A stretch of DNA of 64,000 nucleotides from Companilactobacillus nodensis DSM 19682 = JCM 14932 = NBRC 107160 (GCF_000615905.1 NZ_BAMN01000008.1:55029-119028); one strand, 5' to 3'; positions 47,980 to 61,070 are shown, numbered from the stretch's first letter. Made by a program: numbers and translations. Notes: generated from the sequence alone by a model not told the origin.

Positions 47980-48909
47980 CTATATTTTAAATGGTACCTC
48001 GTAGATATCGAAATCATTAACTACTTTAGTATTCTTAAAAACCTTTTGAGCTTCTTTTTGCAAAATCAATGAACCCTTGCCTGTATATCTAGCTGAAATA
48101 TGTGTCAACAATAATCCTTTAGCATTACATTTTTTAGCTACTTCAGCGGCACTGGTTGCGGTTGAATGAAAATAATTATAAGCTAATTGTTTTTCATCAT
48201 TTGAAAAAGTCGATTCATGAACGATCACATCTGCATCCTGTGACAACTTGTCGATTTCAGGAGTGTAGCGTGTGTCTGAAATAATCGTTACAACCTTGCT
48301 TGGCTTATCAGGTCCAATAAAATCTTGGCCATTTAATTCTGTACCATCTTCAAGTTTAACGATCTTTCCAGCTTTTAATTGTCCAAAGATCGGGCCATTA
48401 GGAATATTATATTTTTTCAACTCATCAACTAGCAGTTCCCCAGTACGAGGTTTTTCAACTACTCGATAACCGTAACAAGTAATTCGATGCTTCAGTTTTC
48501 CAGCGTAAACGCTGAAGGTCTTATCATTGAATACTTCTCCACCGGTTTTTAATTCAATGTACTTAATTCTGTAGTTTAATTTGCTGCCAGTGACCCTCAA
48601 AGAAGTTTCAACGAATTCTTTGATGCCGACAGGACCATATATCTCCAATGGAGAAGTGCCGCCCTGGTTGGCTCTACTAGCTAATAAACCAGGCAAGCCA
48701 AAAATATGATCACCATGCAAATGAGTAATAAATATCTTAGCAATTTTTCTTGGTCGAATTGTTGTTCTTAAAATTTGATGCTGTGTCGCCTCGCCCACGT
48801 CAAATAACCAAACTTCATTTCTTTCATCCAGCATCTTTAATGCTGTACTCGAAACGTTGCGGCCTTTTGAAGGGACCCCGGCTCCTGTTCCTAAAAATTC
48901 TAATTCCAT
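47980..48909 (-). CDS. rnz: Ribonuclease Z
   Basis: Cleaves tRNA 3' trailers. 309 residues of the metallo-beta-lactamase fold: [17 protein letters not shown] at the start, zinc motif [15 protein letters not shown], and [11 protein letters not shown] and [13 protein letters not shown] later. ATG 48909; starts 14 bases after the acyltransferase stop. Upstream of the SDR gene. Confidence 0.95.
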   Translation of the reverse strand: MELEFLGTGAGVPSKGRNVSSTALKMLDERNEVWLFDVGEATQHQILRTTIRPRKIAKIFITHLHGDHIFGLPGLLASRANQGGTSPLEIYGPVGIKEFVETSLRVTGSKLNYRIKYIELKTGGEVFNDKTFSVYAGKLKHRITCYGYRVVEKPRTGELLVDELKKYNIPNGPIFGQLKAGKIVKLEDGTELNGQDFIGPDKPSKVVTIISDTRYTPEIDKLSQDADVIVHESTFSNDEKQLAYNYFHSTATSAAEVAKKCNAKGLLLTHISARYTGKGSLILQKEAQKVFKNTKVVNDFDIYEVPFKI

Positions 48910-48923
48910 ATAAAAATCCTATT

Positions 48924-50846
48924 CTATTTTTTATCTAATACTTTCAAAATATCTTTTACTACAAATGAAGTATAGTACATTGATCCATCCGGATTTGGAT
49001 GAACGTTATCATCATAGAACCAGTCTGTATGACCGTTAGAATAGCCGTTCCAATCAATCACATGCAAGTTCTTATACTTGTTAGTAGCCTGACTTAGAAC
49101 ACCATTAACCGTCTTCTCCCAAGGTCTAGTTGGTACATGAACGTTGATCCAGAAAACATTTCTGCTTGGACCGACCAATTTCATAATTTGATCGACTTGT
49201 TGAGCGCTGATTGGACCATTTGTACCAAGGCCAATCATAACATTTGGTGCTAATACACCTTGGTTCTTGTAATTTTGTAAAATATCGACACTGGCATCAA
49301 CTTGACGACTGACAGCAGCATCAACGATAACCTTCTTATCATCGAACAACTTCAAGAAGTTATCCGAACCATCGGCCATAACTGAATCACCAACAGCAGT
49401 AAGTGGTATATCTTTTAATTGTTGTAATTGGATCTGAGTCAGACCATATTTTTCAAAGTCCTGGTTAACTGGATTATCTTTTGCAGCCTTCTTATATTTA
49501 GCCATATCAGCTGCACTGATCTTCCCATTTGCCTTCTTAGCTTTGTTTTTCTTCAAATTATCAATAGCTGCTTGTTTCTTTTTCTTATTAGCCTTTTCGT
49601 TCTTAGTAATCTTGTCAGCCAATTGACTGTGATTAACATTAGGATTCGGCGCACTGACAGCTTTAACAACACTATAACAACCAGTTATAGTGATCAAAGC
49701 AATCAACACTGCCAAGACCTTTTGATAACCCAATGAACGCTTGAAGAAATACTTAATTGAATCCCAATTAGCATGTGCCAATGGTTGTTCAACGTACCTG
49801 AACGAGAATTCAGTAACCAAAACAATCAAAATAACTTCAATTACTGGATAAAGAATCGGATGGTCAGCAATATTCTTGAATTTTGATTCAAAGAAAATCA
49901 TTACAGGAAATTGGTATAGATATAATCCGTAACTTCTACTTCCAATATAATGGAAAACCTTGTTACTCAATACCTTATTCCAAAAGGCATCGGGATGTGC
50001 GACGACTGCAATTAAAATACATGTAACCAATGTAAAGATAAACATTCCACCACGATATAAGAATGGATCATTGTCCTTCACTGTAAATATCATCAAGATA
50101 AGCAAGGCAATTGCCAATCCACCGATAATATTCAGTTTGAACTTATCCTTCTTATCCAGACCACCTTTAAGGCGCTCGGCCGGCCATATCAAGGCCAATC
50201 CACATCCCATAAGAATAGAGAATAGACGAGTATCAGTACCATAGTAAATTCTACTTGGATCAACACCCGGCTGGAATAAAATTGCCATCCAAATTGCTGA
50301 AGCAATTGAAACAACCATCGTAAATCCAAATATACGACTCTTCTTCACACCAAACTTGATAAATAATAGCAATAACAAAGGCCAAACAATGTAGAATTGA
50401 CCTTCAATTGATAAAGTCCAAAGGTGCGTGAATGGTGACTCGTTATTCGCAAATCTTTCGAAGTATGATTGGCCATTAAATATTTGCCACCAGTTATAAA
50501 CATTCAGAACATTCGTTAAAACGATTTGATCTAAATGATAAAGCAGATTCTTCAAGAAGAAGCAAATGTAGGCCCCAGAAGCCAGCAGCACAAACAACAT
50601 CCCTGGATACAAACGTTTAACACGTTTCCAATAAAAATTCTTTAAATCGAATTTCCCACCATAATCGGTCGTATTGAAAAAGTGATCCGTTATTAAATAA
50701 CCAGAAATTAAGAAAAAAATTGGAACTCCTAAATATCCACCGGAAAAGACGTTAGGATTCAAGTGATACATTATGACACCTATAACCCCTAAAGTACGCA
50801 ATCCGTCAAATCCGCTAATATATCTTCTTTTCGGTGATTTATTCAT
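48924..50846 (-). CDS. OatA-like acyltransferase (acyltransferase 3 plus SGNH domain)
   Basis: 640 residues. About ten membrane helices of the acyltransferase 3 family (YISGFDGLRTLGVIGVIMYH at the start with the conserved His), a lysine-rich linker (about 395-440), then an extracellular SGNH esterase/transferase domain with GDSVMADGSDNF (nucleophilic Ser) and DDNVHPNPDGSMYY (Asp-His). This layout matches peptidoglycan O-acetyltransferase OatA, which confers lysozyme resistance; acetylation of other surface glycans is possible. Monocistronic between rnz and obgE. Confidence 0.85.
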   Translation of the reverse strand: MNKSPKRRYISGFDGLRTLGVIGVIMYHLNPNVFSGGYLGVPIFFLISGYLITDHFFNTTDYGGKFDLKNFYWKRVKRLYPGMLFVLLASGAYICFFLKNLLYHLDQIVLTNVLNVYNWWQIFNGQSYFERFANNESPFTHLWTLSIEGQFYIVWPLLLLLFIKFGVKKSRIFGFTMVVSIASAIWMAILFQPGVDPSRIYYGTDTRLFSILMGCGLALIWPAERLKGGLDKKDKFKLNIIGGLAIALLILMIFTVKDNDPFLYRGGMFIFTLVTCILIAVVAHPDAFWNKVLSNKVFHYIGSRSYGLYLYQFPVMIFFESKFKNIADHPILYPVIEVILIVLVTEFSFRYVEQPLAHANWDSIKYFFKRSLGYQKVLAVLIALITITGCYSVVKAVSAPNPNVNHSQLADKITKNEKANKKKKQAAIDNLKKNKAKKANGKISAADMAKYKKAAKDNPVNQDFEKYGLTQIQLQQLKDIPLTAVGDSVMADGSDNFLKLFDDKKVIVDAAVSRQVDASVDILQNYKNQGVLAPNVMIGLGTNGPISAQQVDQIMKLVGPSRNVFWINVHVPTRPWEKTVNGVLSQATNKYKNLHVIDWNGYSNGHTDWFYDDNVHPNPDGSMYYTSFVVKDILKVLDKK

Positions 50847-50861
50847 TATACTTATTTACCC

Positions 50862-52151
50862 CTAAATAAATTCAAACGTGAAATCAAGAATTGTTACAGA
50901 ATCTCCAGATTGTGCGCCAGCCTTCATAAGGCCTTCTTCAATACCCATGCCTTTAAGCTGACGTGCAAATCTCATGATTCCATCTTGATGATCCAAATTA
51001 CTTCTTTGAAGAAGCAATTCAACTTCATCACCCTTGACGATATAGCTGTGTTCATCTTCTTTTTCAATCGTGAACTTATCAGCTTTTGCTTCATAATTAT
51101 ATTCTTTGGTTTCGTCAGTTTGAACATCAAAGTGAATAGGTTCCGCTTTAGATAGAACTTCACTAGTATGATTCATCAAAGCTTTGACACCAGTATGCTG
51201 AATACTTGAGATTGGGAAAATATCAATATCCTTCTCATCCTTGTGTTCAGCCAATTGCTTCTTGAATTCTTCCATTCTCTCTTCCGAGCCAGGAATATCA
51301 AGTTTCGTTGGTACGATCACCTCTGGACGATTAAGAACGTTCTTATCATAGTTTCCTAATTCATTGCGAATAGCGACATAGTCTTCATATGGATCACGAC
51401 CATTTTCAGGATCCATATCAACTAAATGCAAAATTACTCGTGTACGTTCAACGTGACGTAAGAATTGAATCCCAAGTCCAACACCATTTGAAGCACCTTC
51501 AATAAGTCCTGGTAAATCGGCAATAACGAAGTCTTGTCCGTTATCTAATTTAACCATTCCCAAATTAGGTGAAAGTGTCGTAAAGTGATAAGCCGCAATT
51601 TTTGGCTTAGCAGAAGTGGATACTGACAATAAGGTAGATTTACCAACAGATGGGAATCCAACCAAACCTACATCAGCAATCAGCTTCAACTCTAAACGAA
51701 TATTCAATTCTTGTCCTGGTTCACCATTTTCAGCGATTTCAGGTGCACGGTTCTTAGAATTAGCGAAGTGAATGTTACCACGTCCACCTTTTCCACCTTG
51801 AGCAACAACCAATTCTTGATCATGTTCAACTAAATCACCGATTAATTTACCATTTTCTTCATTATATACAGATGTACCTGCTGGTACGGCGATATAAACG
51901 GGATCGGCTTTGTGACCATACATACCCTTGATTTGTCCGTTTTGGCCAGGTTGAGCCTTGAAGATACGCTTGTATCTGAAATCCATTAAGGTATTCATAC
52001 CTTCATTAGCTTTTAATATGATGTCACCACCGCGACCACCATCTCCACCGGCTGGTCCACCTAGCGGAACATATTTTTCATGGCGGAAGGCGACTGCTCC
52101 GTCGCCACCCTTACCAGATCTAACGGTGATTTTAACGTTATCTACAAACAT
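50862..52151 (-). CDS. obgE: GTPase Obg
   Basis: Ribosome-associated GTPase. 429 residues: glycine-rich Obg fold ([18 protein letters not shown]), G domain with G1 [10 protein letters not shown]3 [10 protein letters not shown] and G4 PTKLD, and a C-terminal OCT domain. Start ATG 52151 with AAAGGGGGG upstream. Confidence 0.96.
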   Translation of the reverse strand: MFVDNVKITVRSGKGGDGAVAFRHEKYVPLGGPAGGDGGRGGDIILKANEGMNTLMDFRYKRIFKAQPGQNGQIKGMYGHKADPVYIAVPAGTSVYNEENGKLIGDLVEHDQELVVAQGGKGGRGNIHFANSKNRAPEIAENGEPGQELNIRLELKLIADVGLVGFPSVGKSTLLSVSTSAKPKIAAYHFTTLSPNLGMVKLDNGQDFVIADLPGLIEGASNGVGLGIQFLRHVERTRVILHLVDMDPENGRDPYEDYVAIRNELGNYDKNVLNRPEVIVPTKLDIPGSEERMEEFKKQLAEHKDEKDIDIFPISSIQHTGVKALMNHTSEVLSKAEPIHFDVQTDETKEYNYEAKADKFTIEKEDEHSYIVKGDEVELLLQRSNLDHQDGIMRFARQLKGMGIEEGLMKAGAQSGDSVTILDFTFEFI

Positions 52152-52278
52152 TAAAACCCCCCTTTCTACACATAGTTATCATTTTTAAATTTTAGCACAA
52201 AAATAGATATCATTATACGTTGAATAAAAACTTATCCATTATTAGAAACTGCTCAACGATGATACATTTTTAAACGCT

Positions 52279-52304
52279 TTTGAAGTTTTTTGAAAGAATT
52301 TGAA
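52279..52304 (+). repeat. Three TTTGAA repeats at 10-bp spacing before fruR
   Basis: TTTGAA occurs at 52279-52284, 52289-52294 and 52299-52304, exactly one helical turn apart, ending 10 bases before the -35 box of the fruRKA promoter. DeoR-type repressors often bind repeated half-sites, so this is a candidate FruR operator. Confidence 0.5.
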
Positions 52305-52313
52305 CGATATTGG

Positions 52314-52341
52314 TTGATTTTGGCTGAATTTGTTGTATTAT
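52314..52341 (+). promoter_or_regulatory. Promoter of fruR-fruK-fruA
   Basis: TTGATT (52314-52319), 16 bases, TATTAT (52336-52341), followed about 25 bases later by the fruR start. A weak cre-like sequence (TTTAAACGCTTTTG, 52269-52282) lies upstream. Confidence 0.6.
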
Positions 52342-52364
52342 ATTTGTCGTGAGGTGATATGAAA

Positions 52365-53117
52365 GTGCTTACCGAAGAGAGACATCAAATTATACTAGAA
52401 CAATTAAAAGTTCATAATATTGTCAAATTGCACGATTTGATACCACTGACCGGGGCATCCGAGTCAACATTACGACGTGATCTACAGGATTTAGAAAATT
52501 GTCATAAATTATTAAGAATTCACGGTGGAGCTCAGAATGTGATTTCTTTGCACGAAGAACCAGCTTTATCCCAAAAAGCTTCGATTCATCTCGATGAAAA
52601 AAAAGCAATTGGAAGAGTAGCCGCGAGCCAAGTAAGAAACCAAGAAGTAATTTTCTTAGATTCTGGTTCAACGATTCAATTTATGATCCCCTATCTTATA
52701 GAGCATAAAAACTTATTAGTCATCACCAATAGTGTTGATAACGCCTCAATGTTAGCTGATTACGATATTGAAACCTTCCTACCTGGTGGTAAATTAAAAT
52801 CTTCCACTAAGGCATTGGTTGGTTCCACTATGGTACAAACGCTAGAAACTTACCATTTTGATAAGTGCTTCCTGGGAACTAATGGATTCTCGATCGAATC
52901 AGGTTATACAACACCCGATCCAGAGGAATCATCCATCAAGCAACTAGCCATAAAACAGTCTAACCAAACATTTATTCTTTCTGACAGTTCAAAATACTGC
53001 CAAGTCAGCTTCAGTAAATTCGCCGACTTGAAAGATGCTACATTAATTACCAACGAATTGCCAGTAAAAGAATCAGTATTATTAAATAAGGAAACAAAAG
53101 TTATGGAGGTAAACTAA
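52365..53117 (+). CDS. fruR: DeoR-family regulator of the fructose operon (FruR)
   Basis: About 250 residues. N-terminal DeoR helix-turn-helix (LTEERHQIILEQLKVHNIVK; GASESTLRRDLQDLE recognition helix) and C-terminal sugar-phosphate sensor domain with FLDSGSTIQFM and LPGGKLKSSTKALVG. GTG 52365 is preferred: AGGTGA is at the right distance and the start then matches the family (MLTEERHQ); the ATG six bases earlier is too close. Probably represses the operon until fructose-1-phosphate is present. Directly precedes fruK. Confidence 0.88.
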   Translation: MLTEERHQIILEQLKVHNIVKLHDLIPLTGASESTLRRDLQDLENCHKLLRIHGGAQNVISLHEEPALSQKASIHLDEKKAIGRVAASQVRNQEVIFLDSGSTIQFMIPYLIEHKNLLVITNSVDNASMLADYDIETFLPGGKLKSSTKALVGSTMVQTLETYHFDKCFLGTNGFSIESGYTTPDPEESSIKQLAIKQSNQTFILSDSSKYCQVSFSKFADLKDATLITNELPVKESVLLNKETKVMEVN

Positions 53118-54040
53118 TTGATTTACACAATTACAGCTAACCCTTCAATTGATTATGTATTGCAATTGAAGACTCTTACGACTGGTGAAGTTAACAGAAC
53201 AACTAGTGATGTTAAGCTTCCCGGTGGTAAAGGAATCAATGTTTCACGTATTCTTAAAGAATTGAACATTGATTCAACTGCTTTAGGTTTTGTCGGTGGA
53301 GCTACTGGTGAAATGTTCAAAAGCCTACTAGCACAACATAATTTGAAGACAAACTTCACTACTGTTAAAGAAGATACGCGTATCAACGTCAAAGTTAACG
53401 CTGTCGAACAAGATGAAGAAACAGAGATCAACGGAATGGGACCTGCTATTTCATCTGATGAAAAAATGAATTCATCGATCAACTCAAATCTGTCGGTAAC
53501 GGTGATGTCGTTATTATGTCTGGTAGTCTACCAAAACAATTACCAGAAACATTCTATCTAGATATTGCCAAGATGATCCAAGCACAAGGTGCTGACTTCA
53601 TTATTGATACTACTGGCCAAGCACTATTAGATACATTGCCATTGCATCCCCTAGTTGTTAAGCCAAACAATCATGAACTAGCTGATTTGTTCCAAACAAC
53701 TTTTAACTCTGACCAAGAAATTATTGATCATGCTAAGAAATTATTGGATCAAGGTGCAAAACATGTCTTAGTATCAATGGCTGGCGACGGTGCTTTGCTT
53801 GTAACTAAGGGCCATACATACAAAGCTAATGCACCTAAGGGAACTGTTATCAATTCAGTTGGTGCTGGAGATTCAATGATTGCTGGTTTTGCTGGAACAT
53901 TCATGAAAACCGGTGATCCAATCGAAAGTTTCCATATCGGAGCTGCATGTGGTTCAGCCACTGCTTTCAGTCAAGATATCGCTGTTAAAGAAAAGATTGA
54001 TAAAGTTTATAAAGAAATAAATATTTCAGAATTAAGTTAA
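53118..54040 (+). CDS. fruK: 1-phosphofructokinase FruK, frameshifted as sequenced
   Basis: Phosphorylates fructose-1-phosphate to fructose-1,6-bisphosphate. The first frame holds MIYTITANPSIDYVL and LPGGKGINVSRIL; the second holds SGSLPKQLP, PNNHELADLF and NSVGAGDSMIAGFAG with the catalytic Asp of the PfkB family. One A is missing from the A6 run at 53461-53466; adding it gives DEKNEFIDQLKSVGNGDVV. TTG 53118 with GGAGGT upstream, right after the fruR stop. Probably intact in the organism. Confidence 0.9.
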
Positions 54041-54055
54041 GGGAGGGACTTATTC

Positions 54056-56007
54056 ATGGATCTAAAACAATTATTACTTAAAGATGCCATGATCATGGAT
54101 CTTAAGGCTACTACTAAAGATGAAGCTATTGAGGAAATGGTCGACAAGTATTACCAAGTTGGAGTTATTAATGACAAAGACTTGTACAAAGCAGATATTC
54201 TAAAACGTGAAGCTCAAACAAGTACAGGTATTGGTGATGGAATTGCCATGCCACATGCTCGTGATAAGGCTGTACAACGCGCTACCGTGTTATTCGCTAA
54301 GAGTGCCAAGGGAATCGATTATGACTCACTTGATGGACAACCAGCATTCCTATTCTTCATGATTGCTGCTCCAGATGGTGCTGACAATCTTCACTTGCAA
54401 GCACTTGCTGCCCTATCATCACTATTGATCAACCCAGAGTTGGTTGCTAACTTGAAGAAAGCAACTACTGCTGATGAAGTTCAAAAGTTATTCGATGATG
54501 CAATGGCCGCTAAAGAAGCTAAAGACAAAGCCGATGAGGAGAAACAAGCTGCTAAGGCTGCTGCCGCAAAAGCTGCTGAAGCCGCAGGTTCAACTGAGGA
54601 TCAAAAGCCTTACGTTGTTGCCGTAACTGCTTGTCCTACTGGTATTGCCCACACATACATGGCTGAAGCTGCTCTTAAAGAACAAGCTGAAAAAATGGGT
54701 GTTGACATTAAAGTCGAAACAAATGGTTCTGAAGGTGTTAAGCACAAGCTAACAGCTGATGAAATCAGACGTGCTACTGGTGTTATCATTGCCGCTGATA
54801 AGAAAGTTGACATGCCTCGTTTCGATGGCAAGCACTTAGTCAACCGTCCAGTTTCAGATGGTATCAATAAAGCTGAGGAACTTATCAACTTAGCTACAGA
54901 ACAAAAAGCCCCTGTCTTCCACGCTGAAGGTGGAGCTGCTGCAGATGAAGAAGAATCTACAGAATCAAAATCACTTTGGTCAAAGATCTATGCTGACTTA
55001 ATGAATGGTATCTCAAATATGCTTCCATTCGTTGTTGGTGGTGGTATCTTGATGGCTATCTCATTCTTACTTGAAAACTCAGTTGGAGCACATTCACAAT
55101 GGTTCTTATTCTTCAACAACGTTGGTAACTATGCATTTAGTTTCTTGATTCCTGTTTTAGCCGCTTATATCGCTGTTTCAATCGGTGATCGTCCTGCCTT
55201 ACTACCTGGTTTCGTTGGTGGTTATATGGCATCACAAGCTACTGCATCAGTTGTTTCATCTAAGAGTCCTGCCGGATTTATCGGTGGTCTACTTGCTGGT
55301 TTCATCGCTGGTTGGACTGTTGTTTACTTGAAGAAGGCTCTTAAGAACCTTCCTAAGTCACTAGATGGTTTGAAACCTATCTTGCTCTACCCTGTTCTAA
55401 GTCTTTTGATCGTCGGTGCAATCATGTACTTCGCTGTCGATCCTGTCTTCGCCGTAGTAAATCATGCTATCACAGCCTTCCTTGAATCAATGGGTACTGG
55501 TAATGCCGTTATCTTGGTACATTGCTTGGTGGAATGATGGCTGTAGATATGGGTGGCCCATTCAACAAAGCTGCTTATACATTCGCTATCGGTACATTTA
55601 CTGCAACACAAGATGGTGCCTTGATGGCCGCTGTTATGGTCGGTGGTATGATTCCACCTCTAGCAATCGCTATTGCCACAACATTCTGGAAGAACAAGTT
55701 TACTGAACAAGAAAGACAAGCTGGTCTATCTAACTATGTTCTAGGTATCTCATTCATCACTGAAGGTGCTATTCCATTCGCTGCCGGAGATCCACTTCAC
55801 GTTATCGTATCAAGTGTTATCGGTGCCGCAATTGGTGGTGGTCTAACACAACTATGGGGTGTTAACGTACCTGCACCTCACGGTGGTATCTTCGTTACAC
55901 CACTTGCTAACAAACCACTAATGTACTTGTTAGCAGTTGTCATTGGTGCTGTAATCTCAGGTGTTATCTATGGATTATGGAAACCTGCTAAGAAAGCTGA
56001 AAAATAA
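54056..56007 (+). CDS. fruA: PTS fructose transporter subunit IIABC FruA, frameshifted as sequenced
   Basis: Imports fructose as fructose-1-phosphate. Domain order IIA-IIB-IIC: IIA with phospho-His in GIAMPHARDKAV; an Ala/Lys-rich linker; IIB with phospho-Cys in VTACPTGIAHTYMAEAAL; then the membrane IIC domain (SNMLPFVVGGGILMAISFLL; GDRPALLPGFVGGY). One G is missing at 55516-55517; adding it changes the abnormal end LVHCLVE into LGTLLGGMMAVDMGGPFNKA. ATG 54056 with GGGAGGG upstream. Followed by a strong terminator. Confidence 0.92.
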
Positions 56008-56017
56008 TTATTAACCG

Positions 56018-56048
56018 AAGCACCTGCATAATTGCAGGTGTTTTTTTT
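56018..56048 (+). terminator. fru operon terminator
   Basis: CACCTGCA (56021-56028) pairs with TGCAGGTG (56033-56040) around four bases, followed by T8. Confidence 0.93.
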
Positions 56049-56133
56049 GTACATTTGAACTTCAATTGTCGGTTTACCTTCTATTACTGGTATTATAAAA
56101 TTAAAGTTATATAGCAATCAGGGGGATTTTATA

Positions 56134-56835
56134 ATGAAGAATCAAGTTACAATGAGCCGTTCACAATATCGCACTCAAAACAAAAAGAAAAAGCGTTTCT
56201 TCAAAAAGTGGTGGTTTTGGCTACTAATAGTTATTTTGGTTGCAGCCGCTGGAACTGGATATTACTACTACCAAAATAATAATTCAGATACAAAAACCGA
56301 ATCCTCCTCTAAAAAAAATAAATCCGCTAAGAAAAAATCCTCCAAAGTTAAAAAGACTAGTGGTATCAGACTTGATAACTACAATGGAATATATTTGAGC
56401 CAAACTGATGGACTCTCCTTAGCTAATCTTCAAAAACTATTCGGTAACTACTCATCAAGTTCAGACAGCACGATTGGTGACGTTCAAGCTACCTCTTACA
56501 TTTGGAAGAAGATTGCTAACGGCGACCTGGGAGCATCCCTCATTGTCGGATTCGTTAACGATCACGCTATCAGCAAGTCAATCTCTGGATTAAAGGTCTC
56601 CCGTAATAAAAAAATCACTCTCGATTTGTACAACCAGATTCAAAATGGTCAGTCAGAACAAGATGTCATTAATCTGCTAGGCAAACCAAATGGCTATTCA
56701 GAAACATCTGTTGAGAATACCGCATCTAAGGTCTACTCATACACCTCAGATGTCAAAGGTGATATTGGAGCCAACATCGTTATTACCTTCACAGACGGAG
56801 CGGTCAGCAGTAAGAATCAGTTGAGTGTTCAATAA
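56134..56835 (+). CDS. Membrane-anchored DUF3862/BLIP-like protein
   Basis: 233 residues: basic N-terminus, one membrane helix (about residues 27-46), a Ser/Lys-rich linker, then two similar extracellular modules. LANLQKLFGNYSSSSD...ATSYIWKK and QDVINLLGKPNGYSETSVEN...KVYSYTSD resemble the BLIP-like/DUF3862 repeat. Such domains bind other proteins; no partner is known here. ATG 56134 with GGGGG upstream. Ends at a terminator shared with the convergent mal operon. Confidence 0.75.
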   Translation: MKNQVTMSRSQYRTQNKKKKRFFKKWWFWLLIVILVAAAGTGYYYYQNNNSDTKTESSSKKNKSAKKKSSKVKKTSGIRLDNYNGIYLSQTDGLSLANLQKLFGNYSSSSDSTIGDVQATSYIWKKIANGDLGASLIVGFVNDHAISKSISGLKVSRNKKITLDLYNQIQNGQSEQDVINLLGKPNGYSETSVENTASKVYSYTSDVKGDIGANIVITFTDGAVSSKNQLSVQ

Positions 56836-56846
56836 TATTAGATACC

Positions 56847-56886
56847 AAAAAGGATTCGATCATAATGATTTTGATCGAATCCTTTT
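56847..56886. terminator. Bidirectional terminator between the DUF3862 gene and malR
   Basis: AAAAGGATTCGATCA (56848-56862) pairs with TGATCGAATCCTTTT (56872-56886); flanking A/T runs serve both strands. Confidence 0.92.
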
Positions 56887-56890
56887 AAAT

Positions 56891-57889
56891 TTACTTTGTT
56901 GAATCCCGCTCATAAATATGAACTGGTATGAGCTGTTGATGATCTTTTGATGCGGTTTTATTAACTACACTTTCCTCAATGCGCTGAACACCAACTACAC
57001 CCATCTTATAAAAATCTTGTGACACACTAGTTAGCTGTGGTTGAACTATTTGACACATCTCAGTTCCATCAATACTGATAATGGACAAGTCGTCAGGAAC
57101 ACGCAATCCTAAGTTACGTGCCTCATTAAGAGCACCAATTGCTGCCATATCACTAGCGGCCACGATCCCCGTTAAGTCAGTATCCTTACCATAAGCTTTC
57201 ATTGCTGATTCACCAGCTGTATAACTATAATCTCCAGATTGAATCCACGAATTATCCGGAACTATGTTCGCCTCATTAAGAGCCTTACTATAGCCGGCCA
57301 ATCTTAATCTTCCAGTATAAGGATACTTATCAATAGCAGCTAGACCAATTTTTCGATGGCCTTTATCGATCAAGAACTTAGTAGCTTCATAGCCTATTTC
57401 CATATCATCAGAGCTGACAAATGGCCGATCATCATCGAATCCCATTGACAAGAAGCAATACGGAATATCTGATTCTTTTAACATCTTCAAATTGTCATCA
57501 GACAAAGCAATCGATAATAACAGAATTCCCATTACTGGGCGTTCAATCACTGTCAGCAAGGCTTTTCTTTGCTCTTCAGCACTGGCACTATTTGAATAAA
57601 CGACAATCAGATTATAGCCGTGTTTGGAAGCTTCTGACTGAATCCCATCAATTATTTGGCCAGCAAAGTTAGTCTTAACTGAACTAACGACAGCCGCAAT
57701 AACATTACTCTGCTTCTTTACTAATTCCACGGCTGCCTGATTCTTTTTATACCCTAACTCACGAGCAGCCGCCTTCACCTTCTCTGCTGTTTCCGAAGTA
57801 TAATACTTTGATTTGTTCGATAAAACACGAGAGACGGTTGAAGGCGCCACTCCGACTTTACGTGCTATATCCTTAATCGTTGCTGACAT
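56891..57889 (-). CDS. malR: LacI-family regulator of the maltose/isomaltose operon
   Basis: 332 residues. N-terminal LacI headpiece ATIKDIARKVGVAPSTVSRV with the hinge, then a periplasmic-binding-type sensor domain (GIVAASDMAAIGALNEARNL, IDGTEMCQIVQPQLTSVSQ). ATG 57889 is chosen because GGAGAC lies upstream and the headpiece begins there. Last gene of malL-malT-malR; its likely operator GCAAACGTTTGC overlaps the operon start. The name malR is inferred from context. Confidence 0.85.
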   Translation of the reverse strand: MSATIKDIARKVGVAPSTVSRVLSNKSKYYTSETAEKVKAAARELGYKKNQAAVELVKKQSNVIAAVVSSVKTNFAGQIIDGIQSEASKHGYNLIVVYSNSASAEEQRKALLTVIERPVMGILLLSIALSDDNLKMLKESDIPYCFLSMGFDDDRPFVSSDDMEIGYEATKFLIDKGHRKIGLAAIDKYPYTGRLRLAGYSKALNEANIVPDNSWIQSGDYSYTAGESAMKAYGKDTDLTGIVAASDMAAIGALNEARNLGLRVPDDLSIISIDGTEMCQIVQPQLTSVSQDFYKMGVVGVQRIEESVVNKTASKDHQQLIPVHIYERDSTK

Positions 57890-57923
57890 TCGACCGTCTC
57901 CTATTAATTTATTAACTACAATT

Positions 57924-59308
57924 CTATTTACCTTCGTGAACAATTGCAACTGAGAAACCACCGATAACCATTGCAACGAAACCGATGATCATCATCATAC
58001 TTTGGCTGCTTCCAACCATTGGGAAGATAATAAAGCTGGCTAGTGAACCAATGATCTGTGGCAAACAAACCGCAATATTGAATAATCCTAAGTATGAACC
58101 ATTGTTCTTACCATCTAATGAAGTTGTCAACATAGTAAATGGCAATGTGTTGATCGTAAAGTTACCAATACCATACAATGCAAAGGCTAATAATGCGATC
58201 CATTGACTGTGTGTTGTGGCAACGATAATAATACTGATTGCATCTGCGAATAATCCTACTGAGTACCATAACTTACGTTGGTTGGCCTTGGTCTTAGCAT
58301 AGAACAATCCCCACAATAGAGCTGCAACACTATAAAAGGCAGTCATAACACCATACCAATTACCAGCAGCTTGGAAGCCGGCTGATGAAGGATTAGTTGT
58401 ATTCCAGATATTATTTGCCATAGCACCTGTTGCATAAGTCCATGTGTACATAATTCCGATCCAACTGAATAGTTGAACAATTGATAATTCCCAGAATGCT
58501 CTTGGAGCACTCTTTAATAATTTCCATAAACTAGGTGTTGCTTGTTTCTTAGTTGTATCTAACTTGTGATACTTAGCATATGTTGCTGGATCATATTCTT
58601 TAACTTTGAAAATTGTTACCAAACTAGTAACTAATAGCATACCGGCACCAATTAAATATGCCAGATAACAGTAGCTGGAACTTGTCCTTTAGGCGCAGTA
58701 TTCGTCATACCAAACTTTGTAAGAATAAATGGTAGTAATGCGGCTAAAATACCACCGGCATAACTAAAAATTTGTTGCCATGACCATGCAAGGTTCTTTT
58801 GATCTTCGTTGACCATATCACCAGCAAGCATCTTGTATGGTGCCAAACAAACATTACTGAATAGATCCATTAACGCAATGGCGATGGCCGCATATACAAG
58901 TGCTGTCATCGACCCATATCCGAAGCCAAAGGACCCTGTGAATGGCAATAATACCATTACGATAACAGTGATTGGTGCTCCGACGATCAGGTAAGGGATT
59001 CTTCTTCCCCAACGTGTCCAAGTACTATCAGAATACTTACCTAATAGTGGTTGAACGAACATTCCTAATAGTGGAGGCAATAAGAAGAACCATCCTAAAC
59101 TGTTGGGGTTAACACCAATAGTTTGAGTAATTCTACTCATTTGTGATCCCTGCAATGTAAATGCCATATTGACACCAATACAACCAAAGGTCATTGCAAA
59201 AATCGTACTCATCGGTAATTTTGGTAATGCATTATCGAAGCCAAAAGATTTCTTTTTCTTAGGTGTGTCTAATGCATCAGTCGACTTTCCAGTTTCGGCT
59301 TTCATCAT
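57924..59308 (-). CDS. malT: MFS/GPH-type alpha-glucoside transporter, frameshifted as sequenced
   Basis: Twelve-helix sugar transporter of the MFS_2/SLC45-like group. The first frame contains TFGCIGVNMAFTLQGSQMSR and GKYSDSTWTRWGRRIPYLIVG (the charged loop hallmark); the second carries the remaining helices and a motif GIGNFTINTLPFTMLT. One base is missing at the GG (plus CC 58661-58662); adding it reads PATVIWAYLIGAGMLLVTS. ATG 59308 with GGAATT upstream. Lies between malL and malR, so its substrate is probably maltose or isomaltose. Symbol from context. Confidence 0.85.
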
Positions 59309-59326
59309 AATAATTCCTTCTTCTAT

Positions 59327-61023
<1,697 letters not shown>

Positions 61024-61050
61024 TCAACTTTTTTTAATTTCGCAAGTTAA

Positions 61051-61062
61051 GCAAACGTTTGC
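61051..61062 (-). promoter_or_regulatory. LacI-type (MalR) operator
   Basis: GCAAACGTTTGC is a perfect palindrome of the LacI/GalR type, located at about +2 to +13 of the predicted malL transcript. The LacI-family gene at the end of the same operon is the natural binder. Confidence 0.7.
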
Positions 61063-61070
61063 GCAATTAG

